Shown here piece after piece: positions 9,288 through 19,257 of a stretch of DNA of 64,000 nucleotides. This DNA comes from Alphaproteobacteria bacterium (GTDB taxonomy: Bacteria > Pseudomonadota > Alphaproteobacteria > Geminicoccales > Geminicoccaceae), in NCBI GenBank assembly GCA_026982705.1, contig JALSGP010000002.1, positions 1-64,000 on the forward strand. The letters run 5' to 3'. Under the pieces are notes generated by a model. It had not been told where the DNA came from and searched no databases. It saw only the letters and a list, made by a program, of their open reading frames with translations. Position numbers and translations under genes: made by a program. Within the stretch, counting starts at the first letter, position 1; every line of letters begins with the position of its first letter.

Positions 9288-11627
9288 GAGGGCCGGCCGC
9301 TCGCCCACCCGGAGCGCGTGGGAGCGGGGCTTGGCCTTCTCCCGCAGCTCCTCCCATTCCTGGCGCTGGCGCTCGGCGAGACGGTAGAGCTGCTCGAAAC
9401 CGGGATCGTACTGGGGCGGCCAGGCCAGCCCGCGCCGCCAGCCGTACCAGGCGGCGGCCCGCAGGGTGAAGACGGGATCCGTCAGATGGGGCCGCGCCAG
9501 CGCCACCAGATCGGCACGGCCGGCGGCGACGATGGTGTTGACCTGGTCCCAACCGGTGATGGCACCCACCGCCATGGTGGCGCAGCCCACCTCGTGGCGG
9601 ATGCGGTCGGCGAAGGGAACCTGGAACATGCGCCCGAACCTGGGGCGCTGCCAGGGCACCGTCTGGCCGGTGGAGACGTCCACGAGGTCGCAGCCGGCGG
9701 CCACGAAGGCGCGCGCCACCTCCACCGCCTCCTCCTCGGTGAGCCCGCCGGGCGCCCAGTCCACCGCGGAGATGCGCACCGACATGGGCCGCTCCTCGGG
9801 CCAGACGGCGCGCATGGCCTCGAACACCTCGAGGGGAAAGCGCAGCCGGCGGGTCAGCGGACCGCCGTAGGCGTCGCGGCGGCGGTTGGTGAGGGGTGAG
9901 ATGAAGGAGGCCAGCAGATAGCCGTGGGCGCAGTGCAGTTCCACCATGTCGAAGCCGAGACGCGCCGCCCGCACCGTCGCCTGCACGAAGTCCGCCACCA
10001 CCCGGTCCATGTCCTCGCGGGTCATCTCCCGCGGCATCGGACCGTGGGGCAGATAGGGGAGGGGCGAGGGGGCGAGGATCGGCCAGCCGCCCTCCGCCAG
10101 CGGTTCGTCCATCCCCTCCCACATGCGCCGGGTGGCGCCCTTGCGACCGGCATGGCCGAGCTGCAGGCACAGCCGGGCGGTGCCGTGGGCCCGGCAGAAA
10201 TCCAGGACCCGTCGCCAGGCCGCCTCCTGGGCGTCGTTCCAGAGGCCGGCACAGCCGGGGCTGATGCGGGCGTCGGGCGAGACCGCCGTCATCTCGGTGA
10301 ACAGCAGGGCGGCGCCACCCATGGCGCGGGCCCCGTAGTGGACCAGATGCCAGTCGCCCACCACCCCGTCGGTGGCGGAATACATGCACATGGGCGAGAC
10401 CACCACGCGATTGGACAGCTCCAGATCGCGCAGGCGGAAGGGCAGGAACATGGGCGGTGGCGGCGGATCGAGGGGGACGTCGTGGCCCCGTTCCCGTGCC
10501 TCGCGGGCGAGGAACCGGTCGACGCGGGCGACGAAGGCGGGATCGCGCAGACGCAGATTGTCGTAGGTGATGGCCTTGGCCCGGCTCATGAGGCCGAAGG
10601 CGAAGCGCAGCGGCGGCAGATGCCAGTAACGCCGCACCTGTTCGAACCACACCAGCGAGACGTCGGCGGCGTGCTGGAGCTTTTCCACCTCGTCCCGCCG
10701 GGTCTCCTCGAAGCGGCGCAGCGTGCCCGTCACCGTCCCCTCGGCCCGCAGCGCCTCGTGGAGGGCGATGGCATCCTCCATGGCGAGACGGGTGCCGGAG
10801 CCGATGGAGAAATGGGCGCTGGCCTTGGCATCCCCCAGCAGCACCAGATTGTCCTTCACCCAGCGGCGGCAGCGGATCATGGGAAAGCGCCGCCAGATGG
10901 AGCGGTTGACCAGCAGCGGATGGCCCTGCAGCTCCTCGGCGAAGACCTCTTCGAGGAAGCGCGCGCTCGCCGTCTCGTCCATCTCCTCGAGACCGGCGCG
11001 GCGGAAGGTCTCGGGATCCGTCTCGATCACCCAGGTGGACCGCCCCCGCTCGTACTGGTAGCAGTGGGCGATGAAGATGCCGTGGCCGGTCTCGCGGAAG
11101 AAGAAGGTGAAGGCGTCCAGCGGCCGGGTCGATCCCATCCAGGAGAAGCGGTTGGGCCGGAGATCCACCTCTGGCCGGAAATGATCGGCGAAGGCCCGCC
11201 GGATGCGGCTGTTGATGCCGTCGGCGGCGATGACGAGATCGTGGTCCGCGAGTTCCGCCACGTCGCGGATCTCGTGCTCGAAGTGGAGACGGACTCCCAG
11301 GGTGCGGCATCGTTCCCGGAGGATGCTCAGGAGGGTGGTGCGGGCACAACCGCAGAAGCCGTTGCCGGCGATGCGCTCGACGGTGCCCTTGAAGTGGATC
11401 TCGATGTCGTCCCAGTAGGCGAAGCTGTCGCGAATGGCGGCGTAGCTCGGCGGGTCGGCCGCCTCCAGGGTGTCCAGGGTCTGATCGGAGAAGACCACGC
11501 CGAAGCCGAAGGTGTCGTCGGGACGGTTGCGCTCGAAGACGTCGATGGCGAGTTCGGGAAGATCGCGCTTGGCCAGCAGCGCGAAGTAGAGGCCCGCCGG
11601 TCCGCCGCCGATGATGCCGATGCGCAT
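9279..11627 (-). CDS. Bifunctional aryl-CoA hydroxylase/reductase (2-aminobenzoyl-CoA or salicylyl-CoA 5-hydroxylase type)
   Basis: This 782-residue fusion has two parts. The N-terminal half is a flavin monooxygenase with the FAD-binding [16 protein letters not shown] (7-22) and a second FAD motif [10 protein letters not shown] near residue 285. The C-terminal half, from about 395, is an Old Yellow Enzyme-type NADH:flavin oxidoreductase with [16 protein letters not shown] and [19 protein letters not shown]. This architecture belongs to 2-aminobenzoyl-CoA monooxygenase/reductase and salicylyl-CoA 5-hydroxylase proteins, which hydroxylate and reduce CoA-activated aromatics. The start has GGAGGGCGG just upstream. 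No aryl-CoA ligase or ring-cleavage gene is nearby, so the substrate stays open. A rare AT-rich stretch lies upstream. Confidence 0.88.
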   Translation of the reverse strand: MRIGIIGGGPAGLYFALLAKRDLPELAIDVFERNRPDDTFGFGVVFSDQTLDTLEAADPPSYAAIRDSFAYWDDIEIHFKGTVERIAGNGFCGCARTTLLSILRERCRTLGVRLHFEHEIRDVAELADHDLVIAADGINSRIRRAFADHFRPEVDLRPNRFSWMGSTRPLDAFTFFFRETGHGIFIAHCYQYERGRSTWVIETDPETFRRAGLEEMDETASARFLEEVFAEELQGHPLLVNRSIWRRFPMIRCRRWVKDNLVLLGDAKASAHFSIGSGTRLAMEDAIALHEALRAEGTVTGTLRRFEETRRDEVEKLQHAADVSLVWFEQVRRYWHLPPLRFAFGLMSRAKAITYDNLRLRDPAFVARVDRFLAREARERGHDVPLDPPPPPMFLPFRLRDLELSNRVVVSPMCMYSATDGVVGDWHLVHYGARAMGGAALLFTEMTAVSPDARISPGCAGLWNDAQEAAWRRVLDFCRAHGTARLCLQLGHAGRKGATRRMWEGMDEPLAEGGWPILAPSPLPYLPHGPMPREMTREDMDRVVADFVQATVRAARLGFDMVELHCAHGYLLASFISPLTNRRRDAYGGPLTRRLRFPLEVFEAMRAVWPEERPMSVRISAVDWAPGGLTEEEAVEVARAFVAAGCDLVDVSTGQTVPWQRPRFGRMFQVPFADRIRHEVGCATMAVGAITGWDQVNTIVAAGRADLVALARPHLTDPVFTLRAAAWYGWRRGLAWPPQYDPGFEQLYRLAERQRQEWEELREKAKPRSHALRVGERPALSG

Positions 11628-11650
11628 GGCCGCCCTCCGTGGCGCGGTGG

Positions 11651-11672
11651 TGTTTCATAAATCAAATATCTC
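11651..11672 (-). promoter_or_regulatory. AT-rich probable promoter/operator of the aryl-CoA hydroxylase gene
   Basis: A 22-nt stretch that is mostly A/T stands out in this GC-rich window. It sits 24-45 nt upstream of the hydroxylase ATG (11627) in the divergent gap towards the GGDEF/EAL gene. It includes ATAAATCAAATAT, which is partly self-complementary and could be a regulator site. No exact -35/-10 assignment is secure. Confidence 0.4.
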
Positions 11673-11899
11673 CCCGAGGGCGATGGCGCAACCCCGCCCC
11701 GCTGTGGTGGGCACGCCGTTCGCGCGATGCGCGAGCACCGCCGGGTGTGCCCCGGTCCGTCCCGCGCCGGCGGCGGACTGGACCTTTCGCCCCGCTCGTG
11801 TAGGCAGAAGGGGCGGCACGCGCCGTGCGCGGACTCTCCGGTAGATGGCGGCGGCCGGAACGGGCTCTGGATGCCGCGCTTGTGGAGACGGGCGAGACG

Positions 11900-14764
11900 A
11901 TGGCACTGGAGGATGCGACCGTTGCGGCCGTACTCGACACCAGCCCGGACCCGGTCGTCCTCCTCGCCGCCCACGAGGACCGCACCGTCGAGATCCTCCA
12001 CGTCAATGCCGCCGCCCGTGAACTCCTCGGCTACGAGAACGGGGACCTCGCGGGGCGCAGCTGGCGGCTGCTGCGGGCCCGCGGCGACGAGGCCGCCTGG
12101 CGGGAACTGCGTGACGCCTGTGTGGAGCGCCGCGTCTTCGACGGCCGCCTGACCCTTCGCGGCCGTGCCGGATCGGTGGCGGTGCGTGCCCATGGCGAAC
12201 CCGTCGCCAGTCGGCCGGGGCTTTTCGCGCTCTGGTTGAACGTGGCCGGGGACGAGCCGGCGTCGGGCCGTCCCGGCCGCGACCTCGAACTCGCCGCCCG
12301 CGTCGCCCACGGCATCCTCTATCTCCTCGCCGTCGACGAGGAGGGGCGGCTGGAGCCGGTGTGGTGGACCCCGGACTGGGTGGAGCGTCTCGGCGGCCGC
12401 GGCCGCCTCGACGATCCCCCTTTCGTCAGGGTGGTGCCCGAGGACCGCGAGGTCCTCCAGCAGCGGACCCAGGCGCTGCTGCGCGGCGAGACGGTGGAGG
12501 TACGCTATCGTCTGGAACTCGGCGAGGGCCGCCGGGTGACGGTGGTGGACCGCGTCCGGCCGCGGGTGCGCGAGGACGGACTGGTGGAGGGGGCCTTCGG
12601 CGCCATCGCCCGTGCCGTCCCGCCCCTGGCCCGCGAGGGCGAGCCGGCGGTCGCCTGTGCCGCCCTCGTCGCCCGCATCCTCCACGTCCTGGTGCTGCTG
12701 GTGAGCGAGGACGGCATCCTGCGCTGGGCGGCGCCCGAACCCTCCACGCCGCTGGCCGACCGGCTGCGGGCACGGGTCGGCGAAGATCTCGCCCGGGTGC
12801 TGCCCGCCGCGCTCGCCGACCGCTGGCTCGATCTCGTGGAACGGGCGCTGGCCGGACGCGAGCGGCTGGTGGAGGAGACGGAACTCCCCTGGCCGGAGGC
12901 CACCGGCCGCTACGAGACGATGGCGGCGCCGGTGGACGAGAGCCACGTGCTGCTGGTCCTGCGGCCGCTGGAGGCGGCGGCCGAGGCAGGCGCCGGCGCG
13001 GGGGAGGCGGCCGCACCCGGTCTCGCGGAGGCACCGGCCCGCTTCGCCGCGGCACCGGTGCCGCTGCCGGCGCCGGCGCGCCCGCGCCCCGGCGAGCGCT
13101 GGCTGCTGGCGGTGCTGGGCGCGGTGGCGGACGGGGTGGTGGCCGTCGACGAGGAGGGCCGCATCCGCTGGTTCAACGAGGCGGCGGAGATGATCTTCGG
13201 CTGGAGCGCCGAGGAGGTGCTGGGCGAGCCCTTCGCCCGGCTGCTGGGACCGGCCGGGGACCGGCCCTTCGACTTCGAGGAGCTGCGCCGCCAGCTCGAG
13301 CGCGCCGCCGTCGGCTATGCCGAGGTCACCGGCCGCCGCCGCGACGGAGAGCTGGTGGCGCTCGAACTGTGCGCCGCCCCCGTGGGGGTGCCGCCCGGCG
13401 GCTACGCCGTCACCGTGCGGGACGTGACGGTCCGTCGCCAGACCGAGGAGGCCATCCGCACCCTCGCCTACTACGACCCCCTCACCGCCCTGCCCAACCG
13501 GCTGCTGTTCCTCGACCGCCTCGGCGACGCCATCGAGCGCGCCCGCCGCCACCGTCAGATGCTGGCCGTGATGCTCGTGGATCTGGACCGCTTCAAGCTG
13601 GTCAACGACTCCCTCGGCCTGCCGCTGGGGGACGCCATGCTGCGGGCGGTGGGCGAGCGGCTCCGGCGCACCCTGCGCAAGAGCGACACCGTCGCCCGTC
13701 TCGGCGGCGACGAGTTCATGGTCCTCCTCCACGGCGTCACCGGCGCCGAGGCGGCGGCGCGGGTGGCCCAGAAGCTGCTCGACGCCCTGCGCGCGCCCTT
13801 CCGCGTCGACGGCCACGAGCTCACCACCACCGCCTGCATCGGCATCGCCATGTTCCCCCACGACGGCGGCGATGCGGAAACGCTGGTCAAGAACGCCGAC
13901 ACCGCCCTGTTCCGGGCGAAGGAGCTGGGCCGCGGCCAGTACCGCTTCTACACCACCGACATGAACGCCGCCGCCTTCGAACGACTGATGCTGGAGAGCC
14001 GGATGCGCCGCGCCCTCGAACAGCGCGAACTGGTGATCTACTACCAGCCGCAGGTGGATCTGCAGAGCGGCGAGGTGGTGGGGGTGGAGGCGCTGCTGCG
14101 CTGGTTCCATCCCGACCACGGCATGGTGCCGCCGGCCGAGTTCATCCCCCTCGCCGAGGAGACCGGCCTCATCGTGCCCATCGGCCGCTGGGTGCTGGAG
14201 ACGGCGACGGAACAGGTACGCCGCTGGCAGCGCTGTCTCCGCCCCGATCTGCGCCTCGCCGTCAATCTCTCCGCCCGCCAGTTCCAGGAGCGCGACCTGG
14301 TGGCCCGGGTGGTGGAGGCCACCGAGCGCAGCGGCTTCCCGCGCCGGCTGCTGGAGCTGGAGATCACCGAATCGGCGGTGATGCGCGACGCCGAGGAGGC
14401 CCTGCGCCGCTTCCGCGAGCTCACCGAGCTGGGTTTCCACCTGGCGCTGGACGATTTCGGGACCGGCTACTCCTCGTTGGGCTATCTCCAGCGCTTTCCC
14501 ATCAACGCCCTCAAGATCGACCGCAGCTTCATCCAGGACATCGTGCAGAATCCGCGCAGCACCGCCCTGCTGCGCGCCATCGTCAGCCTCGCCCGCAGCC
14601 TCGACCTGCGGGTGGTGGCCGAGGGCGTGGAGACCCGGGAACAGGCGCTGCTCCTGCGCAGCTACGGCTGCCACGAGATGCAGGGCTTCCTCTTCGCCCG
14701 TCCGCTGCCGGCGGCGGAACTGGGCGCGCTCCTGGAGAGCGGTCGGCGCCTGCGTCTCGAGTGA
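11900..14764 (+). CDS. PAS/GGDEF/EAL cyclic di-GMP signalling protein
   Basis: The protein is predicted to make and/or break down c-di-GMP. From ATG 11900 it has 954 residues: an N-terminal PAS-like region (about 8-110), a less clear sensor region, a second PAS near 390-510, a GGDEF domain with GGDEF at 602-606, and an EAL domain starting with VEALLRW near 730. The GGDEF I-site RxxD (RKSD) is present five residues before GGDEF. The EAL domain keeps DDFGTGYSS and LKIDRSF, so both activities look possible. There are no membrane helices or signal peptide, so it is probably cytosolic. A GTG at 11825 in frame could add 25 residues. It is a single-gene unit ended by a strong hairpin. Confidence 0.9.
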   Translation: MALEDATVAAVLDTSPDPVVLLAAHEDRTVEILHVNAAARELLGYENGDLAGRSWRLLRARGDEAAWRELRDACVERRVFDGRLTLRGRAGSVAVRAHGEPVASRPGLFALWLNVAGDEPASGRPGRDLELAARVAHGILYLLAVDEEGRLEPVWWTPDWVERLGGRGRLDDPPFVRVVPEDREVLQQRTQALLRGETVEVRYRLELGEGRRVTVVDRVRPRVREDGLVEGAFGAIARAVPPLAREGEPAVACAALVARILHVLVLLVSEDGILRWAAPEPSTPLADRLRARVGEDLARVLPAALADRWLDLVERALAGRERLVEETELPWPEATGRYETMAAPVDESHVLLVLRPLEAAAEAGAGAGEAAAPGLAEAPARFAAAPVPLPAPARPRPGERWLLAVLGAVADGVVAVDEEGRIRWFNEAAEMIFGWSAEEVLGEPFARLLGPAGDRPFDFEELRRQLERAAVGYAEVTGRRRDGELVALELCAAPVGVPPGGYAVTVRDVTVRRQTEEAIRTLAYYDPLTALPNRLLFLDRLGDAIERARRHRQMLAVMLVDLDRFKLVNDSLGLPLGDAMLRAVGERLRRTLRKSDTVARLGGDEFMVLLHGVTGAEAAARVAQKLLDALRAPFRVDGHELTTTACIGIAMFPHDGGDAETLVKNADTALFRAKELGRGQYRFYTTDMNAAAFERLMLESRMRRALEQRELVIYYQPQVDLQSGEVVGVEALLRWFHPDHGMVPPAEFIPLAEETGLIVPIGRWVLETATEQVRRWQRCLRPDLRLAVNLSARQFQERDLVARVVEATERSGFPRRLLELEITESAVMRDAEEALRRFRELTELGFHLALDDFGTGYSSLGYLQRFPINALKIDRSFIQDIVQNPRSTALLRAIVSLARSLDLRVVAEGVETREQALLLRSYGCHEMQGFLFARPLPAAELGALLESGRRLRLE

Positions 14765-14780
14765 GGGAGCCCGGAACGAC

Positions 14781-14813
14781 CGACGGGGACCGGAACGTCT
14801 CCGGTCCCCGTCG
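14781..14813. terminator. Strong bidirectional hairpin terminator
   Basis: A perfect 14-bp inverted repeat (CGACGGGGACCGGA and its complement) is separated by the loop ACGTC. It lies between the convergent GGDEF/EAL gene (stop 14764) and glxR (stop 14879). No T-tract follows on either side, as is common for hairpins in GC-rich genomes. Its position fits termination from both directions. Confidence 0.7.
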
Positions 14814-14878
14814 CCACCGCACCGCGATCCCGAGCGGGGAGGGGCGGAACGCCGGGAGGGTGCGGCGTCTCCCCTCGG

Positions 14879-15766
14879 TCAGTCGCCGCCGGCGACGGCC
14901 GCCCCCGCCAGCATCTCCAGCGCCCGCACCAGCGCCGAATGGTCCCAGCCGGCCCCGCCGTGGGCCCGGCAGGCGTTGAAGAGCTGCTGGCAGAGGGCGG
15001 TGGCGGGCAGCGCGAGGCCGAGGGCACGCGCCCCGGCGAGGGCCAGGTTCAGGTCCTTCTGGTGCAACTCGATGCGGAAGCCGGGCTCGAACTTGCGCTC
15101 GATCATGCGCTGGCCGTGGACCTCGAGGATGCGCGAGCCGGCGAACCCGCCCATGAGCGCCTCCCGTACGCGGGCGGGATCGGCGCCGGCGCGGGCGGCG
15201 AACAGCAGCCCCTCGGCCACCGCCTCGATGGTGAGGGCGACGATGATCTGATTGGCCACCTTGGCGGTCTGCCCGTCACCGTTGGGTCCGATGCGGGTGA
15301 CGTTCTTGCCCATGAGGCGGAAGAGGGGCAGGGCCCGTTCGAAGGCCTCCTCGGGTCCTCCCACCATGATGGTGAGGGTGCCGGCCTCCGCGCCCACCTG
15401 ACCGCCGGAGACGGGAGCGTCCAGATAGAGACAGCCCCGTTCCTCGATGCGCCGGGCGAAGTCGCGGGTGGCCAGCGGATCGATGGAACTCATGTCGATC
15501 ACCAGCTTGCCCGGCGACAGGCCCTCGGCGACGCCGTCCGGGCCGAACAGCACCTTCTCCACGTCCGGCGTGTCCGGCACCATGGTGATCACCGCCTCGG
15601 CCGCCGCCGCCACCTCCCGCGGGGTGCGGTGGGGAATGCCACCGAGATCCACCAGCTCCCGGGGCACGCCGCTGCGGCTCATCAGGTGCACCTCGTGGCC
15701 GCCGCGGATCAGATGGCCGGCCATGGGCCGGCCCATGATGCCGAGACCGATGAAACCCACCTTCAT
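14879..15766 (-). CDS. glxR: 2-hydroxy-3-oxopropionate (tartronate semialdehyde) reductase
   Basis: The enzyme reduces tartronate semialdehyde to D-glycerate with NAD(P)H, the last step of the Gcl glyoxylate route. The 295 residues belong to the beta-hydroxyacid dehydrogenase family: a Rossmann motif GFIGLGIMGRPMAGHL at 4-19, the substrate-binding DAPVSGG at 116-122, and the catalytic Lys in GQTAKVANQ (K169). The start ATG 15766 follows GGGGAGGAACGG and overlaps the hyi stop by one base (TGATG). Relatives act on hydroxyisobutyrate, but the gcl-hyi neighbours make this assignment firm. Confidence 0.93.
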   Translation of the reverse strand: MKVGFIGLGIMGRPMAGHLIRGGHEVHLMSRSGVPRELVDLGGIPHRTPREVAAAAEAVITMVPDTPDVEKVLFGPDGVAEGLSPGKLVIDMSSIDPLATRDFARRIEERGCLYLDAPVSGGQVGAEAGTLTIMVGGPEEAFERALPLFRLMGKNVTRIGPNGDGQTAKVANQIIVALTIEAVAEGLLFAARAGADPARVREALMGGFAGSRILEVHGQRMIERKFEPGFRIELHQKDLNLALAGARALGLALPATALCQQLFNACRAHGGAGWDHSALVRALEMLAGAAVAGGD

Positions 15767-16557
15767 CACCGTTCCTCCCCTCGACGATGGGCCCGAAGCC
15801 AGCCGAGCCCGGCACGGGTGCCGGCCCGGGGCCGGTATTCGAGGCCCACCCATCCCTCGTAGCCCTCGCGGTCCAGGAGGTCGAACAGAAAGTCGAAACG
15901 GATCTCGCCGGTGCCGGGCTCGTGACGGCCGGGATGGTCGGCGATCTGGACGTGGGCGATACGGTCGCGGTGGCGACGGAAGGTCTCGGCGAGGTCGCCC
16001 CGCATCACCTGCTGGTGGTAGATGTCGTACTGCAGATGGACGTTGGGCCGGTCCACCGCCGCCAGCACCTCCATCACCCGGGCGGCGGTGTCGAGGTAGA
16101 AGCCGGGTACGTCGCGGCTGTTGACCGCCTCCACCAGCAGATCGAGGCCGGCCTCGGCCAGCCGGTCGGCGGCGAAGCGGAGATTGTCCACGAGGGTGGT
16201 CTCCACCACCAGTCGCGGCACGCCCTCCGGGGCGCGGCCCACGAGACAGTTGAGGCGACGGCAGCCGAGAATGCGGGCGTATTCGAGCGCCCGCCCCACC
16301 CCGTCGGCGAACTCGCCGCGTCGGCCGGGATCGCAGGCGATGCCACGATCCCCGGCCTGCCAGTCGCCGGCCGGCAGGTTGAAGAGCACCTGTTCGAGAC
16401 CGTGGACGTGCAGGCGTTCGGCCAGCACCTCCGCCGGCCAGTCGTAGGGGAACATGTATTCCACCCCCCGGAAGCCGTCCTCGGCGGCGGCCCCGAAGCG
16501 GTCGAGGAAGTCGAACTCCCCGTAGAGCATGGTGAGATTGGCCGAGAAACGGGGCAT
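15766..16557 (-). CDS. hyi: Hydroxypyruvate isomerase
   Basis: Hyi interconverts hydroxypyruvate and tartronate semialdehyde. The 263-residue protein is a xylose isomerase-like TIM barrel. It starts with the family-typical MPRFSANLTMLYGEFDFLDRF, and metal ligands are expected in VEAVNSRDVPGFYLD, LQYDIYHQQVMRGD and GEIRFDFLF. It lies 9 nt downstream of gcl and 1 nt overlaps glxR, so all three are one operon. Confidence 0.94.
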   Translation of the reverse strand: MPRFSANLTMLYGEFDFLDRFGAAAEDGFRGVEYMFPYDWPAEVLAERLHVHGLEQVLFNLPAGDWQAGDRGIACDPGRRGEFADGVGRALEYARILGCRRLNCLVGRAPEGVPRLVVETTLVDNLRFAADRLAEAGLDLLVEAVNSRDVPGFYLDTAARVMEVLAAVDRPNVHLQYDIYHQQVMRGDLAETFRRHRDRIAHVQIADHPGRHEPGTGEIRFDFLFDLLDREGYEGWVGLEYRPRAGTRAGLGWLRAHRRGEER

Positions 16558-16566
16558 GGTCCCTCC

Positions 16567-18315
16567 TCAGGATGCGGGCTCGAGGTCGAGCACCGGCTCG
16601 AACTCGCGGATGGCGTCGATCTCCGGCCCCATGGCGATGTCCGTCACCTTCTCGGTGATGACCTCCACCACCACCGGCAGCCGGCGGCGTTCGGCCTCGG
16701 CCCGCGCCCAGGCGAAGGCCGGTGCCAGCTCCTCGGGGCGGGTGACGCGACGGGCGAGGGCACCGAAGGCCTCCGCCGCCCGCACGTGATCGACCCCATA
16801 GTCGCCGATCTCGGGCGCATGGGGGTTCTCGAAGCCCAGCTGGACCTCGTAGTCCATGTCGTAGGCCTTCTCCCCCTGGCGGATGAGACCGAGATAGGCG
16901 TTGTTGAGGAGCACGGTGACGAAGGGCACGCGGTACTGGACCGCCATGGCCAGCTCCTCGATCAGGAACTGGAAGGAATAGTCGCCCACCACCGCCACCA
17001 CCTCGCGCTCGGGGTCGGCGAGGCGGGCGCCCACCGCCGCCGGGATCTCCCAGCCCAGCGGGCCGGCCTGACCACAGACGAGGAACTGGCGCGGCCAGCT
17101 CATCTCCAGGAACTGGCAGGCGGCGATCTGGTAGAGGCCGATGGCGGTGACGTAGCGGGTCTCGCGCGGGAAGCTGCGGCGCATCTCGCGGAACACCCGC
17201 TGGGGCTTGATGGGGACGTCGTCGAAGTCGTCGCGCCGGAGCATGCGCCGCTTGCGCTCGCGACAGGCCGCCACCCAGGCGCCGCGGTCGGGGAGGCGCC
17301 CCTCCCGCGCCCGGGCTTCGGCGGCGCGGATCAGCATCTCGAGGGCGATGCGGGCGTCGGCCACGATGCCGAGATCCGGGTCGAAGATGCGGCCGATCTG
17401 GGTGGGCTCGATGTCGATGTGGACGAAGCGGCGGCCGCGCCGGTAGACCTCGAGGGAGCCGGTGTGGCGGTTGGCCCAGCGGTTGCCGATGCCGAGGACG
17501 AAGTCGGACTGGAGGAAGGTGGCGTTGCCGTAGCGGTGCTGGGTCTGCAGCCCCACCTGCCCGGCCTGGAGGGGATGGTCGTCGGGGATGACGCCCCAGC
17601 CCATGAGCGTGGGGACCACCGGCGTCTGCGTGAGTTCCGCGAAGCGGACCAGCAGATCGGCGGCCTCGGCCAGAATGACGCCGCCGCCGGCCACGATCAG
17701 CGGGCGTTCGGCCGCGCACAGCATGTCCAGGGCGCGCTCGATGGCGGCCGGGTCCGGCACCGGCCGGCTCACCGGCAGGGGCGCGTCCAGATCCGGATCG
17801 TAGTGGATCTCCGCCTTCTGCACGTCCACCGGCAGGTCGACGTGGACCGGACCAGGGCGGCCCTGGCGCATGATGCGGTAGGCCTCACGGAACACCCGCG
17901 GCACCTGGGCCGGCTCCTTCACGCAGACCGACCATTTGGTGACGGGGCGGGTGATGGCGGCCACGTCCACCGCCTGGAAGTATTCCCGCTCCAGCTCCGC
18001 CACCGGCGCCTGGCCGGTGATGCAGAGGATGGGGATGCTGTCGGCCATGGCCGAATAGAGACCCGTCACCATGTTGGTGCCGGCCGGCCCGGAGGTGCCG
18101 ACGGCGATGCCGATGCGGCCGGCGCGGGCGCGGGTGTAGCCTTCGGCGGCGTGGGTGGCGCCCTCCTCGTGGCGCGCCAGCACGTGACGCAGGCGCGAAC
18201 GGCGCAGGGCCGCGTAGAAGGGAAGGATGGAGGCGCCGGGGATGCCGAAGAGGACGTCGGCCCCCTCGCTCTCCAGCACCCGGACGGCGGCCTCGGCGGC
18301 GGTCATGCGCGGCAT
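16567..18315 (-). CDS. gcl: Glyoxylate carboligase (tartronate-semialdehyde synthase), with Glu at the usual Val position
   Basis: Gcl condenses two glyoxylates to tartronate semialdehyde and CO2 using thiamine diphosphate and FAD. The 582 residues align throughout with the E. coli enzyme as I remember it, including [31 protein letters not shown] and [10 protein letters not shown]. Known Gcl enzymes are unusual among TPP enzymes because Val (V51 in E. coli) replaces the catalytic Glu. Here the site reads [10 protein letters not shown], with Glu at residue 50 (GAG, 18168-18166). Gcl identity still rests on whole-length similarity and the hyi-glxR neighbours. The gene heads the operon, downstream of the iclR-type gene, and its ATG is preceded by GGGAG. 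Confidence 0.92.
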   Translation of the reverse strand: MPRMTAAEAAVRVLESEGADVLFGIPGASILPFYAALRRSRLRHVLARHEEGATHAAEGYTRARAGRIGIAVGTSGPAGTNMVTGLYSAMADSIPILCITGQAPVAELEREYFQAVDVAAITRPVTKWSVCVKEPAQVPRVFREAYRIMRQGRPGPVHVDLPVDVQKAEIHYDPDLDAPLPVSRPVPDPAAIERALDMLCAAERPLIVAGGGVILAEAADLLVRFAELTQTPVVPTLMGWGVIPDDHPLQAGQVGLQTQHRYGNATFLQSDFVLGIGNRWANRHTGSLEVYRRGRRFVHIDIEPTQIGRIFDPDLGIVADARIALEMLIRAAEARAREGRLPDRGAWVAACRERKRRMLRRDDFDDVPIKPQRVFREMRRSFPRETRYVTAIGLYQIAACQFLEMSWPRQFLVCGQAGPLGWEIPAAVGARLADPEREVVAVVGDYSFQFLIEELAMAVQYRVPFVTVLLNNAYLGLIRQGEKAYDMDYEVQLGFENPHAPEIGDYGVDHVRAAEAFGALARRVTRPEELAPAFAWARAEAERRRLPVVVEVITEKVTDIAMGPEIDAIREFEPVLDLEPAS

Positions 18316-18402
18316 GGGCGGTCTCCCTCGCTCGTGACCGCCCAGTTAGCGCGCCCCTCGAGGAAAACGGAGCGCGGTTTCACCATGCGGCAGGAGATGG
18401 GG

Positions 18403-18411
18403 CGGATCCGG
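18403..18411. promoter_or_regulatory. Candidate IclR-type operator upstream of gcl
   Basis: The 8-bp palindrome CGGATCCG (18403-18410) lies about 90 nt upstream of the gcl start. It shares the core GGATCCGG with the 12-bp palindrome in front of the adjacent iclR-type gene. This suggests one regulator acting on both, but the motif is short. Confidence 0.3.
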
Positions 18412-18435
18412 CGTGACGACGGGTTCCGTTCCCTT

Positions 18436-19236
18436 TCACGATGCGGAATCCGGATCCACGCCACCGTAGGCGGCGGTGATGGCCCGGGCCGTCCTCCGCA
18501 CCAGCCCGCCCAGCTCCTCGAGCCGGCCGTCGTCCATACGGGCCTTGGGTCCGCTCACCGAGATGGCGGCCACCGCCCGGCCGCCCTCGTCGAAGATGGC
18601 CGCGGCCACACAGCGCACGCCGGGGGCGTTCTCCTCGTCGTCCACGGCGAAGCCGCGCCGGCGCACCAGCGTCAGATGCTCGCGCAGCACCGCCGGCCGG
18701 TCGATGGTGCGCTCGGTGAAACGCTCGAGCCCGTGGCGGCGCAGGATGCGGGAGAGTTCGGCCTCCTCCCGCCAGGCCAGCAGCGCCTTGCCGGCGGCGG
18801 AGGCGTGCATGCGGACCCGGCCGCCGGGGCGGGCGATGGCGCGGACGAAGTGGCGGCTCTCCACCTGACCGATGCAGACCGCCTCGCCGTCGTCCTCGAT
18901 GTAGAGGTTGGTGGTCTCGCCCGAACCCTCCATGAGGTGGCGCATGTAGGGACGGGCGATGCGGAAGAGGTCGCGGTTGCGGGCGAAGGCACAGCCCACC
19001 ACGAAGGCCTGCACGCCGATCTGCCACAGGCCCTCGCCGGCCTCGTAGCGGACGAAGCGGGCGCTCTCGAGGGTGGTGAGCAGCCGGTGGACGGTCGATG
19101 GCGGCAGTCCCACCATCTCCGCCACCTCCTTGAGCCCCAGCCCCTCGTGGCTGTCGGCGAGGGTGCCGAGGATGCGCAGCGCCCGCTGCAGCGCCTGGAC
19201 CTGCCCCCGCCGATCGGCGCGTGCGCGTTGGGCCAT
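18436..19236 (-). CDS. IclR-family transcriptional regulator
   Basis: The 266-residue protein has an N-terminal winged helix-turn-helix (about 13-75, including LKEVAEMVGLPPSTVHRLLTTLE) and a C-terminal IclR effector-binding domain. The start ATG 19236 follows GGAAGGACGTGGGG; a longer form from 19275 would run through the palindrome at 19258. It lies directly upstream of gcl-hyi-glxR on the same strand. By analogy with AllR and related IclR proteins it probably controls these genes in response to glyoxylate or a related acid; this is inferred from position only. Confidence 0.88.
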   Translation of the reverse strand: MAQRARADRRGQVQALQRALRILGTLADSHEGLGLKEVAEMVGLPPSTVHRLLTTLESARFVRYEAGEGLWQIGVQAFVVGCAFARNRDLFRIARPYMRHLMEGSGETTNLYIEDDGEAVCIGQVESRHFVRAIARPGGRVRMHASAAGKALLAWREEAELSRILRRHGLERFTERTIDRPAVLREHLTLVRRRGFAVDDEENAPGVRCVAAAIFDEGGRAVAAISVSGPKARMDDGRLEELGGLVRRTARAITAAYGGVDPDSAS

Positions 19237-19257
19237 CCCCACGTCCTTCCGTATCGT

